Positions 8,017 through 16,658 of a stretch of 64,000 nucleotides of DNA are shown in pieces (the first letter of the stretch is position 1; every line of letters starts with the position of its first letter). The position numbers were made by a program, and so were the translations under genes. The DNA lies in IMG/VR virus record IMGVR_UViG_3300020477_000001, positions 62,001 through 126,000 of that record. One strand, given 5' to 3'. Below the pieces are notes generated by a model that searched no databases, had not been told where the DNA came from, and saw only the letters and a list, made by a program, of their open reading frames with translations. The stretch comes from a virus.

Positions 8017-8864
8017 AATCTAAATAATTCTTTTATTTTAGTTTTTGTTGGTTCTTCGTAGTGCTCGCTTGGGTCTCTTCTATGTGGGTCCGCATGTAGG
8101 AATATTACGTCCTTCATTTCCTCTTCGAACGGGTTCTTGCCTTTTAGGGTTCCGTCAGTGACTTCTAATTCCATGTGCTCTGGACCCATTGAGCAGTGAT
8201 TTAGTCTGCCACCTAGATCAACTATTTCTTTTTCCGCTATCGCGCTCAAAAAGACTTCATCAGTGATTCCCCGAATGTATTCTTTATAGTTACCATCTGA
8301 ATCTTTATAAACAGAATCGTAGGACTCAAGGACTTTTGAAATTAGTTCTCTGTTTTTGTCTGAGTTTTTATATAGAAATACTCCCCCCGCGTAAAAATTA
8401 CTGTTTATATCTGCGTTGAATGTTAGGAATAGTTCGTGGAAAAAATCTTTGTTTTCTGAAGGCACTGCTTTTTCAAAGAAATCTCTTAGCGTAGGTACGT
8501 AAAAATGCTTTGCTGCTCCTACCCCCTCTCCAATTTCTTCAAACAGTTCCTCAAATCTATTGTTTGCAAGAGCGGTGTCTGTGTCTACATAAACTACGTA
8601 TTCTGTTTCTGCCTCCAGTACGGCTACGTACTTCTGCCTCCAGAACTGGAAGCCGACTTTTTTCTGCGACAAATCTAAGTTGTCTTTCGACTCTAAGATT
8701 TTAACGTTGGGGTAATCGACTGGAAACTTATTGTTTAAATCCAAAACCAAAAAGTTAGTTTCACCTAGAAGGTCCGTTATACTATCTATGCTTGTTTTAA
8801 GGTTCGAATAATGCTCGTCACCTCCTCCGACTATATATACAAATGTGATTTTTTTAGAGTCCAT
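8013..8864 (-). CDS. GT-A fold glycosyltransferase
   Basis: Probable GT8/GT6-like GT-A enzyme. The metal-binding DxD is VYVDTDTALANN, preceded by an N-terminal strand KITFVYIVGGGDEHYSN. It also has the AAKHFYVPTL and NFYAGGVFLYKN segments typical of this fold, and a late HCSMGPEHME. Length 283 aa. No membrane segment. It sits between two GT-B genes, with a 4-bp overlap at its 3' end and directly abutting the next start. Donor and acceptor are not visible. Confidence 0.75.
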   Translation of the reverse strand: MDSKKITFVYIVGGGDEHYSNLKTSIDSITDLLGETNFLVLDLNNKFPVDYPNVKILESKDNLDLSQKKVGFQFWRQKYVAVLEAETEYVVYVDTDTALANNRFEELFEEIGEGVGAAKHFYVPTLRDFFEKAVPSENKDFFHELFLTFNADINSNFYAGGVFLYKNSDKNRELISKVLESYDSVYKDSDGNYKEYIRGITDEVFLSAIAEKEIVDLGGRLNHCSMGPEHMELEVTDGTLKGKNPFEEEMKDVIFLHADPHRRDPSEHYEEPTKTKIKELFRL

Positions 8865-9835
8865 TATAAGACCTTTAATATTGATTCGATTCTGTTTAGA
8901 TATGTATGATTGTCTTTAACGTATTTCATGCATTCTTCAATAAAAGCGTAGTCTTCTCTTTGAGCCATAGCGTCATGAAAAAGCTGGGCTGGGTCTTCCT
9001 GTAACAGGCAGTGCCCCTCTAGTTCACTGTGAATCTCCTTGGAGTTTGTGATCGGTAGGTGACCCCAGCTAGCTGACTTGAATACCCTACACGGAACGTA
9101 GCCGTTTCTCAAGTGCTCTGGACCCCTTACGTCTGCCGCTAGTATTGATAACTTTGTTCTTTTTTGAACATCTTCCTCTGGGAGTGGATGTCTGAATGGG
9201 TCGTTATGGTAAAAGGGTATACCTGCTTTCCTGCATTCCATTATGAATTGAGAGAATGTGCTAAAGTTTTCGCATCTACCGTCTGGGCTCAGATTTCCGC
9301 AAAAATGTATAACTCTTTCTCTTTCTCTTTTAATTTCTTTAAAATTAAATTCATGAGGTAATAGACTTGCTCCCCAAGTTATGTAGAACTTGTCGTAGTC
9401 TGCGATTTCATACTCATGGTAGTCATTTTTGTATTTTATGGATTTGTTTGACTTTGGCTCGAAGTAGCAAGAGTTCCCGACTTTTTGCGCTTTGGATTTA
9501 TCTAAGGTAAAATCGTATATGTGGTCTTTATGCCATATGTGATTATATCTGAAGTCTATAAATCTCTTTACTTCAGCGTTGATGTATTTTGCTGGGTCTG
9601 GGGGGCCATGTACTAGGTAGGTGCTTGATTTGACTAGCGGAATTTTTGAGTCAGCAAATCCCTCAGTCCAAAAAATACAGTCCTCCCAGTCGAAGTCTTT
9701 GGGGTAGTCCTTGTCGTGGAACCAGAACACTTCGTAGCCTAGGTACGAGAACGCTTTAAAGAAAGCTTCTTGTATGTAGGACATCGTGTGGGAGTGAAGC
9801 GGATGTCCCCAAATAATTATTTTTTGCTTATGCAT
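8864..9835 (-). CDS. putative glycosyltransferase, 323 aa
   Basis: GT-B-like protein with the C-terminal block RNGYVPCRVFKSASWGHLP followed by TNSKEIHSELEG, as in exostosin/GT10-like phage and bacterial transferases where a Lys/Ser-containing segment binds the donor phosphate. The N-terminal half (IIIWGHPLHSHTMSYIQEAF) is a Rossmann-like start. No signal peptide or transmembrane segment. It abuts both neighbours with 0-1 bp spacing. Function as a glycosyltransferase is inferred from the fold signature and operon context. Confidence 0.65.
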   Translation of the reverse strand: MHKQKIIIWGHPLHSHTMSYIQEAFFKAFSYLGYEVFWFHDKDYPKDFDWEDCIFWTEGFADSKIPLVKSSTYLVHGPPDPAKYINAEVKRFIDFRYNHIWHKDHIYDFTLDKSKAQKVGNSCYFEPKSNKSIKYKNDYHEYEIADYDKFYITWGASLLPHEFNFKEIKRERERVIHFCGNLSPDGRCENFSTFSQFIMECRKAGIPFYHNDPFRHPLPEEDVQKRTKLSILAADVRGPEHLRNGYVPCRVFKSASWGHLPITNSKEIHSELEGHCLLQEDPAQLFHDAMAQREDYAFIEECMKYVKDNHTYLNRIESILKVL

Positions 9836-10585
9836 TTAGAATCTAGGTAGTGCTAGGGGCCAGTTATGGCCTTGTATTTTAATGCCAAAGAAATCCAAGG
9901 TCTTCCGAATTAATAGCTCATTGCAGTAAGCCCCTGTGTCCTTAACGCATTCTTGCAACGCGAATTCAAACGTGTTAAAAACGCTGGCGTAAGCATCCAT
10001 GTTTTTACTGGAGCTTAGGTTGAGCCAGTCTGAGATCATGCCGTCTGGTTGATTCATGTCCTTGTAATGGACAAGATTAGGGTCGTAGTCTGGAGCATTA
10101 ATTTTTATATACGATATCACGTCTGTTCTTATTTTAATTACGTAATCATATTTAAAGTCATTTTCTAATTCATATGTTTTCTTAAGAATGCTGCTTTTAA
10201 GTAAGCTATACTTAGCGCTGTAATTGTCTCTTATTGTTCTGAATCTGAAGTTTGGTTCTTCTGGGTTGTCTATGGCTCCCTCGAAATATCTTTGTAATGA
10301 TTCATCGAAGTTAATAGTGGAATTCAAAAAGGTCTTGGGCTTTTCTACTTTTAGTGATATTGGCTTGTATAGCTCTTTAAATTTCTCTATAGAGTCGTTT
10401 TTGATTCTTTGATTCTTCCAGCCTCCAGCGCCTCCGTGTTTGTAGGGCTCTGTGCATAGTTCTTCGCTGAACCAAAGGTGAGCAAATACGTCTGCATTAT
10501 TAGGGTCTATCACGTTTTCCTTCATTAATGGGAAACATTCTTCAATAAACCTAGGTTGACCGCAAACTATTATAGCTGTTTTCAT
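9836..10585 (-). CDS. glycosyltransferase-like protein, first of three paralogues
   Basis: One of three adjacent homologous genes (9836, 10586, 11512). The shared signature is an N-terminal A(I/L)x(V/F)xGxPRxxxECxxx, then DVFAHLW, and a central DYVIKIRTDV, which is the DxD-like metal site region. Family members resemble WavE/LPS-synthesis-type transferases in marine phages and bacteria. This copy is 249 aa and ends ALPRF. Likely to transfer sugars in the cytosol. It abuts the next gene (one base between stop and start). Confidence 0.65.
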   Translation of the reverse strand: MKTAIIVCGQPRFIEECFPLMKENVIDPNNADVFAHLWFSEELCTEPYKHGGAGGWKNQRIKNDSIEKFKELYKPISLKVEKPKTFLNSTINFDESLQRYFEGAIDNPEEPNFRFRTIRDNYSAKYSLLKSSILKKTYELENDFKYDYVIKIRTDVISYIKINAPDYDPNLVHYKDMNQPDGMISDWLNLSSSKNMDAYASVFNTFEFALQECVKDTGAYCNELLIRKTLDFFGIKIQGHNWPLALPRF

Positions 10586-11515
10586 TTAAAACTTATTGTC
10601 TCCTTTAAAACCTCTTTTAGTTTTATTTGATCGTCTTTCTTCTGCATCTCTAGGGAATTTGAAGGTTTTTTTGCCTAGAGGAAAAACGTAATTTGGCCAA
10701 ATAAAATTTAACTCCTTAAATAAATAGTAGGGCAATGCAGTGATTTTTTTAACGTCGCATTGTATTTTACTGTTTACAGATAGATGCTTTTCAAGTTGTA
10801 AATGTATTGGTAATTCAATGTAGTCATAGATGTTATCAAAAAACCTCGTATATGAATCCATATTTTTTAAATTTCCGCAAGCAAATAAATCAGAAAATGG
10901 ATAATCTGAACCTAAGTAGCCACCTGTCCCTCCAAAAACGATGCCATTTGAGCAGTATAGGGTATCTTTATCGAGTTTATCGTATTCTAGTCTGTATTTT
11001 ATTGCTAGGTCTGTTCTTGCTAGGATGTAAAAGTCATATTTTTCTTCTGATTTAATCGCTAGTTCTAAGCTGTTTTTTTTTGATTTCCATTGGCTGTATT
11101 CGTTAAAAAAAACTCTATTAGTTCTAACGCCGCTCCAAAGAGGCCCGTTTAGGTCTCTTCCAAGGACTCCAAAATCAGTAATAGGATTCGGGGATTCGCG
11201 CTTTTGTGCATCTTCGTACTGTGAGAAATCAAATTCTTCGATGTCTAAAGGTTTTTCGGTGAGTATTTTTTGGGGTAAATAAAGGTCTTCAAAAATTTTA
11301 TTTTCATTTTCTTGAAATTTTCTCATTAATCGCCCTTCTCTGGCATGTGGGCTTTTTTCGTGGTAGGCTGTTTTTCCGAGCCTATCTTCCCACCAGAGGT
11401 GAGCGTAAACGTCCACCTTTACACCTTCTGTACTTCTTATTATAGTATCAAAGATGTTCACGTAACAAGCTTCTACCTCTCTTGGGAAGCCAAAAAAACA
11501 AAGCGCTACTTTCAT
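10586..11515 (-). CDS. glycosyltransferase-like protein, second of three paralogues
   Basis: Same fold as its neighbours: MKVALCFFGFPREVEACYVN at the start, VDVYAHLWWED, and DFYILARTDLAIKY in the centre. At 309 aa it is the longest copy, with an extra basic C-terminal tail rich in Arg/Lys (PRDAEERRSNKTKRGFKGDN). The G-Q-P-R of its sisters is G-F-P-R here. It overlaps the upstream copy by 4 bp. Predicted cytosolic. Confidence 0.65.
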   Translation of the reverse strand: MKVALCFFGFPREVEACYVNIFDTIIRSTEGVKVDVYAHLWWEDRLGKTAYHEKSPHAREGRLMRKFQENENKIFEDLYLPQKILTEKPLDIEEFDFSQYEDAQKRESPNPITDFGVLGRDLNGPLWSGVRTNRVFFNEYSQWKSKKNSLELAIKSEEKYDFYILARTDLAIKYRLEYDKLDKDTLYCSNGIVFGGTGGYLGSDYPFSDLFACGNLKNMDSYTRFFDNIYDYIELPIHLQLEKHLSVNSKIQCDVKKITALPYYLFKELNFIWPNYVFPLGKKTFKFPRDAEERRSNKTKRGFKGDNKF

Positions 11516-12255
11516 TTTTTATCAAAAAATATCCTCCTAGGCATCCCGTCTAGATTGACGAACTCGTCTTTCTTAGGCATGAAGTAGTATATTTCTGGTC
11601 CTATTGCGTAGGTGTCACATCTTGTGTCTTCTAAGTGGAACCTAATCAAGTCGTGCATATGCGGGAATCCTCTTTCAATATAGCTGTCAAACTCTTCGTA
11701 AATTTGGCAATACTTCTGCATGTTTGATTTGGAGCCACAAGCAAACCAGTCTGAGAAAAATCTGTCCCAGCCAGCGGTTCTGCCATCACCAATATATAGA
11801 ATGTCAGAGTTTAGCTCTTCGTATTTGAACTTCTTGGGGAAAAGTAGGTCAGTGCGGCATCTTACATAAAAGTCATAACTTTCATTCGAAGATAGTGCTA
11901 AATCAAAGCTTTTTGCTATCGAATAGTACGCGCTCTTCATATTGAAGTAGCATTTTTCTAAGTCTGACAGCGTCGGGCAGACTCCTATCCTGTCGGAATT
12001 ACAAAATGAGGTGTCGAATTTTATTTGGTTTTCGAATACGCTTTTTTCGGGTTTATAAAGTTTTGCGAATTCTTCATTTGCTTTTTCTAAAAACTTTACC
12101 GAGTTGGGCTTGTACTCTGTGCCAGCCATGTCCTCGCTCCACCAAAAATGGGCATAAACATCTACATCGTAACCATCAATTAAGTTTCTATTGATGTTTT
12201 CGTAGCATTCCTTTAGGTCTCTGGGCTGACCCGAAAAACAAAGAGCTATTTTCAA
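11512..12255 (-). CDS. glycosyltransferase-like protein, third of three paralogues
   Basis: Third copy: MKIALCFSGQPRDLKECYEN, DVDVYAHFWWSEDM, and DFYVRCRTDLLFPKKF. It is 247 aa, matching the 9836 copy in length. The conserved W-W-S-E-D after the DVYAH motif and the RTDL block mark a shared active site, while the C-terminal halves have diverged. It overlaps the next gene by 4 bp at each end. The tandem set likely builds consecutive linkages of one glycan. Confidence 0.65.
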   Translation of the reverse strand: MKIALCFSGQPRDLKECYENINRNLIDGYDVDVYAHFWWSEDMAGTEYKPNSVKFLEKANEEFAKLYKPEKSVFENQIKFDTSFCNSDRIGVCPTLSDLEKCYFNMKSAYYSIAKSFDLALSSNESYDFYVRCRTDLLFPKKFKYEELNSDILYIGDGRTAGWDRFFSDWFACGSKSNMQKYCQIYEEFDSYIERGFPHMHDLIRFHLEDTRCDTYAIGPEIYYFMPKKDEFVNLDGMPRRIFFDKK

Positions 12256-13304
12256 AGTAAGTCCTCCAAGTTTGAGTCGTTTCTTTTAATGTTAATGGCT
12301 TCGCAGCTAGGGTACGGATTACTTTTAGCGTAATCATTAATTATGTATCTTTTGCAATGAAATAGATCGAAGATGATTTTGTGATACTTCAACCCGATCC
12401 TTTCTAGTTGGGATTTGGTTTCTTTTTTGTATCCCCTTTTTCTGGATGTTGTGATTACAACTTGGGCTTTTCCAGAATCGTATAGCTCATTAATTTTTTT
12501 GACGTTAGCAGGAATCGCATCCGTTTCTCCCCAGTATGGAGGAAAGTGTTGTGCGCTATTTTCCACAAGGGTTCCGTCTAAGTCAATGAAGATGCACTTA
12601 TATTTAGATTTAAAATGATTCCAGTCGTCTATTGTCCCCCAGTCGATGAAGTTATTAGTATCGATAGTGGTAAAGCTTTCGCCCTCAATTATCATTTTAT
12701 AAATAACATGAGAGACATAGAGGTCGTCGTAGTGCTTAATCTTGTTGTAGTATTTTCTGAAGTCTCTTGCGTTTTTAAATCCGTAGCACCCCGTGCAGAA
12801 GTCGCTGCTGATTACCTGTTTTTCAACTATGTTGTTAATGTTGTTGTTTTCATCGCAAGAAACGTAGCTTTTGTTGCATGGGTTAAGTAATGTGTGGTTA
12901 TTTAGGTTAGATGTAGATACGAAATTAGAGGCGGTGATTTTAATTTCAAAAAAATTGTCGCAATCTTTAGAGCAGAAAAAGCCTGTTATTTTTTCTTTTT
13001 TTATTGCCTCGAATATTGTCTCTGGTTGACTTAGGGTTGGCTTGCTTAAGTAAGTAATCTTAAAGTTCTTAATGTTGAGTCTAGAGAATTCTTTTTTGAT
13101 TCCTTCGCTAAATTTATATTTACGCTCGTGTTCTTTAAGGCAAACTAGGTACACGCAATCAAAGAAGTCTAAGTTCAGACCTTTGATCGATTCGGTTATC
13201 ATTAGGCTCCCACTGGGGTGAGTGGAGAGCCATTTGGGTTTTACGTCGGGATACCTGCTGGATTTACCCGCTACCGGAAGGATTAAGCTTCTCATGTTTC
13301 TCAT
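12252..13304 (-). CDS. fused sugar nucleotidyltransferase-HAD phosphatase
   Basis: Two enzymes in one chain of 350 residues. The N-terminal part (1-230) begins LILPVAGKSSRYPDVKPKWL, the G-x-G-x-R-x(n)-P-K signature of nucleotide-sugar pyrophosphorylases. The C-terminal part starts at about 237 with CIFIDLDGTLVEN, the HAD motif I, followed by VVITTSRKRG (motif II) and YIINDYAKSNP (motif IV). It could make an activated sugar and dephosphorylate its precursor. Similar fusions occur in capsule-gene clusters. Coupled to neighbours by 4-bp overlaps. Confidence 0.75.
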   Translation of the reverse strand: MRNMRSLILPVAGKSSRYPDVKPKWLSTHPSGSLMITESIKGLNLDFFDCVYLVCLKEHERKYKFSEGIKKEFSRLNIKNFKITYLSKPTLSQPETIFEAIKKEKITGFFCSKDCDNFFEIKITASNFVSTSNLNNHTLLNPCNKSYVSCDENNNINNIVEKQVISSDFCTGCYGFKNARDFRKYYNKIKHYDDLYVSHVIYKMIIEGESFTTIDTNNFIDWGTIDDWNHFKSKYKCIFIDLDGTLVENSAQHFPPYWGETDAIPANVKKINELYDSGKAQVVITTSRKRGYKKETKSQLERIGLKYHKIIFDLFHCKRYIINDYAKSNPYPSCEAINIKRNDSNLEDLL

Positions 13305-14323
13305 TTTATATTCTCTAGTACGTAGTTGTACACCCTGCTAATCCCCTCCTCAATGTTGAATTTCGGCTCCCAGTTTAGCTCTTTTTTACACTTTGACATA
13401 TCTGCTATAGAGTTTTTGTGTACTTCCTGTTGTATTCTGTGGGTAGAAAGTTGATTGGTGCAGTTGAATAAAGATTCATATTTATCCCAGTAGTTTTCGG
13501 GTTTTTTGAATTTAGCTTCAATATCTTTACCAGAAACTTCTAAAAATATTTGGTACAGCTTCGGTACTGAGAACCCTGCTCCCGTTCCTATGTTGTAGAT
13601 TCCCATTTGATCGCTTTTAGCGGCTATCTCTGTGACGAGGGATATTAGGTCTTCTACAAAAATATAGTCTCTCTCTGCTGTCGATTGATTGTATAACGTA
13701 GGGGCTTCGTTCTTTGCTAGGCATTTTGCTACGTATCCAGTGAATGGCGGTTGCTTTCTTAGGAAATCTTGGTGGGCTCCGTAGACATTAAAGAATCTGA
13801 GTACAGCTATGCTCATTCCGTAGTTATTAATGTAAGATAGGCATAGATTTTCCCCCGCCCTTTTAGTCATTGCGTAGGTAAGGTCTGGATTTACTGGGTC
13901 GTGTTCGGCGTACCCTGTACTGTACCCTCTTTTCTGTGTTGACTTGGTGTTTTCGTAAACCGCTGAAGTTGACGCGAAGAGGATTCGCGGTACGTTCTTT
14001 TTTCTGCAAGCTTCTAGCACGCTCGCTAGCCCACCTACATTTACACTATAGGCTCTCTGGGGGTCTGTTTGGCAGTCGGGTAGGGGTGCGATTCCAGCTA
14101 GGTGAATAACTAGCTCGCAGTCAGAAAGGGTATTTTCTAGCTCTGGCTGATTTCTTACGTCGCATTCGTGTAGCGTTCCGAAAGTTTTACCATCTATCGT
14201 GAGGTTGTCTTTTTGCCCGTAGCTAAAGTCGTCCAAAAGATGAACGTCGTGACCTAAGTTGTGGTAGTAATGGCCTAGTTGGGAGCCTATAAACCCTGCA
14301 CCTCCTGTGATAACTACCTTCAT
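13301..14323 (-). CDS. NAD-dependent sugar epimerase/dehydratase
   Basis: Extended short-chain dehydrogenase acting on nucleotide sugars. TGGAGFIGSQLGHYY is the NAD-binding loop, AGIAPLPD follows, ASTSAVYEN contains the catalytic Ser/Thr and TYAMTKRAGEN gives Tyr-x3-Lys. The C-terminal blocks LRFFNVYG and ERDYIFVEDL are standard for UDP-glucose 4-epimerase-like enzymes. Length 340 aa. The 5' end overlaps the kinase gene by 4 bp. Substrate is unknown; a UDP-hexose is most likely. Confidence 0.88.
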   Translation of the reverse strand: MKVVITGGAGFIGSQLGHYYHNLGHDVHLLDDFSYGQKDNLTIDGKTFGTLHECDVRNQPELENTLSDCELVIHLAGIAPLPDCQTDPQRAYSVNVGGLASVLEACRKKNVPRILFASTSAVYENTKSTQKRGYSTGYAEHDPVNPDLTYAMTKRAGENLCLSYINNYGMSIAVLRFFNVYGAHQDFLRKQPPFTGYVAKCLAKNEAPTLYNQSTAERDYIFVEDLISLVTEIAAKSDQMGIYNIGTGAGFSVPKLYQIFLEVSGKDIEAKFKKPENYWDKYESLFNCTNQLSTHRIQQEVHKNSIADMSKCKKELNWEPKFNIEEGISRVYNYVLENIK

Positions 14324-15111
14324 AACTTGCTAACTATATCAGAGAGAACGCCTCTTAGGTAGTTAATTTTTTTAAGTTTTCTGGTGTACGGAAGAATTCT
14401 GGCGAAGTTTAAAAATTGAAATAAAAGGTAGTATTTCTTATAGCTTTTGATACTTAAAAAACTGTCATGTAGTCTGACATCCAAGTAGTCTAGGCTTATA
14501 TTTATTTTATTTTTATCGAAGCTTTTTTGGTATAGGTCTAGTGACCACTTATAGCGAGTGTCCTGTCTTAATTTGGCTACATCTATTAGTGGCGTTTCAA
14601 TGAATCCATCTAAGAAGTCAATTAGTATTAGCTTGTTTTTTTGGAATATTATATTACTTAGAGTTAGGTCTCCATGGCATGTGCCTATTGGAATCTCTAG
14701 TTTGTCCGGTAGGAGGTCTATGAACTTTAGTAGGCAGAGTATTTTTTTCTTGTTGTATATTTGTAGTATTTTATTCTTGATTACTTTAGAGTCGATCTCT
14801 TGAGTCTCGGAAAAAGATATGCTCTCTTGCACATAAGAGAATATATCCTCTGAAAATTTGTCTATTTCTTTTTTACCCGCTTCGGAGAGGAACGAGACGA
14901 AGTCCTTACCTGCTGCGTACTCCATGGAAAAAGAGTTTTCGGTGCTGTCTAGCACTTTGGGTGTGCTTAGGAATTTAAGGCCGCTTTTGAATTTGCTTTG
15001 CTTGAGCCTTTGCTTCTTGAGTCTGTCGTTGTACTGGAAACTTGGCGAGGTTTTAATTACCTTGCCATTTTTAAGTTCTACTTCGCATCCAGAAAAACCC
15101 TTGAGGTTCAT
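14320..15111 (-). CDS. APH/choline-kinase-fold phosphotransferase
   Basis: Small-molecule kinase of the aminoglycoside-phosphotransferase fold. The Brenner-type catalytic loop is TCHGDLTLSNIIF, and the metal-binding motif is LIDFLDGFIETPLIDVAKL. Length 263 aa. In glycan clusters such enzymes phosphorylate sugars, choline or ethanolamine. Here it stands between an epimerase and the GT6 gene, with 4-bp overlaps both sides, so a role in preparing or decorating the glycan is likelier than antibiotic resistance. Confidence 0.7.
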   Translation of the reverse strand: MNLKGFSGCEVELKNGKVIKTSPSFQYNDRLKKQRLKQSKFKSGLKFLSTPKVLDSTENSFSMEYAAGKDFVSFLSEAGKKEIDKFSEDIFSYVQESISFSETQEIDSKVIKNKILQIYNKKKILCLLKFIDLLPDKLEIPIGTCHGDLTLSNIIFQKNKLILIDFLDGFIETPLIDVAKLRQDTRYKWSLDLYQKSFDKNKINISLDYLDVRLHDSFLSIKSYKKYYLLFQFLNFARILPYTRKLKKINYLRGVLSDIVSKL

Positions 15112-15833
15112 TTTACTCCTTTAAACCTAGGGTAGTCCTTCATGTTTTTGTCCTTGTGTATGAGTAGTTTTGGGAAAACCATTTCCCAGTTCTCTGGGTA
15201 TGCGAACCCGCTGTGGAAAACCGTTACCCTGTCTTTAAAGTCTATGAATCCTTTGTTTAGGTGAGATTCGTCGTGCCACCTCGCTACAACGTTAACCGAC
15301 AGGTCGTCGTCAATTCTTTGCTTCATTAAATTAATGAATTCTAATATGTCTGGGTTCTTGCCACCCCAGAAGCAGCCTTGCTTGTAAGCTGTGTTTTCAT
15401 TCGTTGTGCCAGCGGGCACGCAAGCCAGAGACTCTTCATTTGTTTCGAAATCTGCTAAACCGTATATGGCTTGACCGGGGTGCTGGACTCCAAATAGGCT
15501 ATGATACATGGAGAGCCAGTCTTCTGATATTTCATCGACGGCCTCCATGTCTGAGTCAATGAAAATTATATCTGAGTACTCTTTAAGTTTTTCTTCCTGT
15601 TTTAGTATGTAGTGAAACCTTTTAAGTGTTACGTATGGCCATTCTTCGTGTTCTATTTCAGTGATGATTAAGTTGTCTACCTTTAGTGAGTCGTGCTCTG
15701 GCTGATCTGTGAACACAAAAAAATCTTTGTGAGTTTTGGGTAGAAAAAATTTATTAATAGAACTGTAATAAGATTCAAAAAAATCTATATACTTCTTAGT
15801 TCCGATGAAGATTATGGCTATACGAGGTTCCAT
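15108..15833 (-). CDS. GT6-family (ABO-like) alpha-1,3-glycosyltransferase
   Basis: Member of CAZy family GT6, which includes the human ABO transferases. Diagnostic blocks are EWPYVTLKRFHYIL (65-78), the metal site FIDSDM with DSD at 93-95, the QGCFWGG segment (152-158) and RWHDESHLNK (185-194), nearly identical to the vertebrate pattern. At 241 aa it is a bare catalytic domain without stem or membrane anchor. Many bacterial GT6 enzymes have NxN instead of DxD; this one keeps DxD. It overlaps the adjacent GT11 gene by 16 bp. The family adds Gal or GalNAc to alpha-1,2-fucosylated galactose. Confidence 0.9.
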   Translation of the reverse strand: MEPRIAIIFIGTKKYIDFFESYYSSINKFFLPKTHKDFFVFTDQPEHDSLKVDNLIITEIEHEEWPYVTLKRFHYILKQEEKLKEYSDIIFIDSDMEAVDEISEDWLSMYHSLFGVQHPGQAIYGLADFETNEESLACVPAGTTNENTAYKQGCFWGGKNPDILEFINLMKQRIDDDLSVNVVARWHDESHLNKGFIDFKDRVTVFHSGFAYPENWEMVFPKLLIHKDKNMKDYPRFKGVK

Positions 15834-16657
15834 GTTGTCGGTATTAGGTCTTTTATGTAGTTATACCCGTTGTCTAGGTTGTATATTTTGGGGGTATGTT
15901 CGTCTGTAAACCAGTTCTTGGGGGCGCATACCTTCTTGTTCGTGTTCTTATTTAGGTATGCTGCCCACCAGCTAAAGCTAGAGTTGCATATGATTGAGTC
16001 TTTGAATTTACTCATAAGCGCAAACTCAATTAAATCCTCTCTGAGGAAGTGCTGTGACTCATTTTCGGAGTCTTGAGTGGTAGGGTTTTTTGAGTGTTCT
16101 CTTTCAGATATGAATTCGCAGTTGTATGAAGAGAAGGTTTCTTTGCACCAGTCTATATCATCAGAGAATACGGCAAATTTACTGCACCCGATGAAGTTGA
16201 GACAGTTATTGTAATAGTCTACACTTTGTGATTCATATACCGCCGAAAGGGTTTCGTAGTCACCTCTTCTTACATGGACGAACGCTGAGCATTCTCTTAG
16301 TGTGTCTGAGTACTTTTCGGAAATATAGTTTTCTATTTCGCTAGAGAATTCGAAAATTTTTCTAATTTCTTTTTCTGAGTTTTCAAAATACTTATAAGAT
16401 TGAAAGTATCCATTAAGACCTATTGGCCTAACTGGCTCTGGTAACTTTATCTCTTGGTAGTTGCAGTATTTTTCTTGTAGAATGTCTCTTACTAGTATTT
16501 TCGCTGTTGGGAGGCGATTTTTAAAAAATTGCTGATAATCCCATTCGGGAAAAATAGCTAACTGGTTGCTGGTTTTAGCAATACCAATTGTGGAGGATAT
16601 TTGGAATAATTGATTACCAAGTCTTCCTAATTTTCCTAGGTTTGGAAAGGATATCAT
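15818..16657 (-). CDS. GT11 alpha-1,2-fucosyltransferase
   Basis: GDP-fucose-dependent alpha-1,2-fucosyltransferase, like FUT1/FUT2, FutC and WbsJ. The N-terminal GRLGNQLFQ lies at 11-19 and the GDP-fucose motif HVRRGDY at 128-134. A late SFSWWAAYLN block is the third family motif. Length 279 aa, no membrane segment. Its 3' end overlaps GT6 by 16 bp, the tightest coupling in the cluster, which suits two consecutive steps. The donor can come from Gmd/Fcl in the same operon. Confidence 0.9.
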   Translation of the reverse strand: MISFPNLGKLGRLGNQLFQISSTIGIAKTSNQLAIFPEWDYQQFFKNRLPTAKILVRDILQEKYCNYQEIKLPEPVRPIGLNGYFQSYKYFENSEKEIRKIFEFSSEIENYISEKYSDTLRECSAFVHVRRGDYETLSAVYESQSVDYYNNCLNFIGCSKFAVFSDDIDWCKETFSSYNCEFISEREHSKNPTTQDSENESQHFLREDLIEFALMSKFKDSIICNSSFSWWAAYLNKNTNKKVCAPKNWFTDEHTPKIYNLDNGYNYIKDLIPTTWNLV

Positions 16658-16658
16658 T

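Noticed and set aside
14320-15111. Aminoglycoside resistance gene
   Set aside because: The kinase fold fits, but gene order and operon coupling point to sugar or choline phosphorylation.
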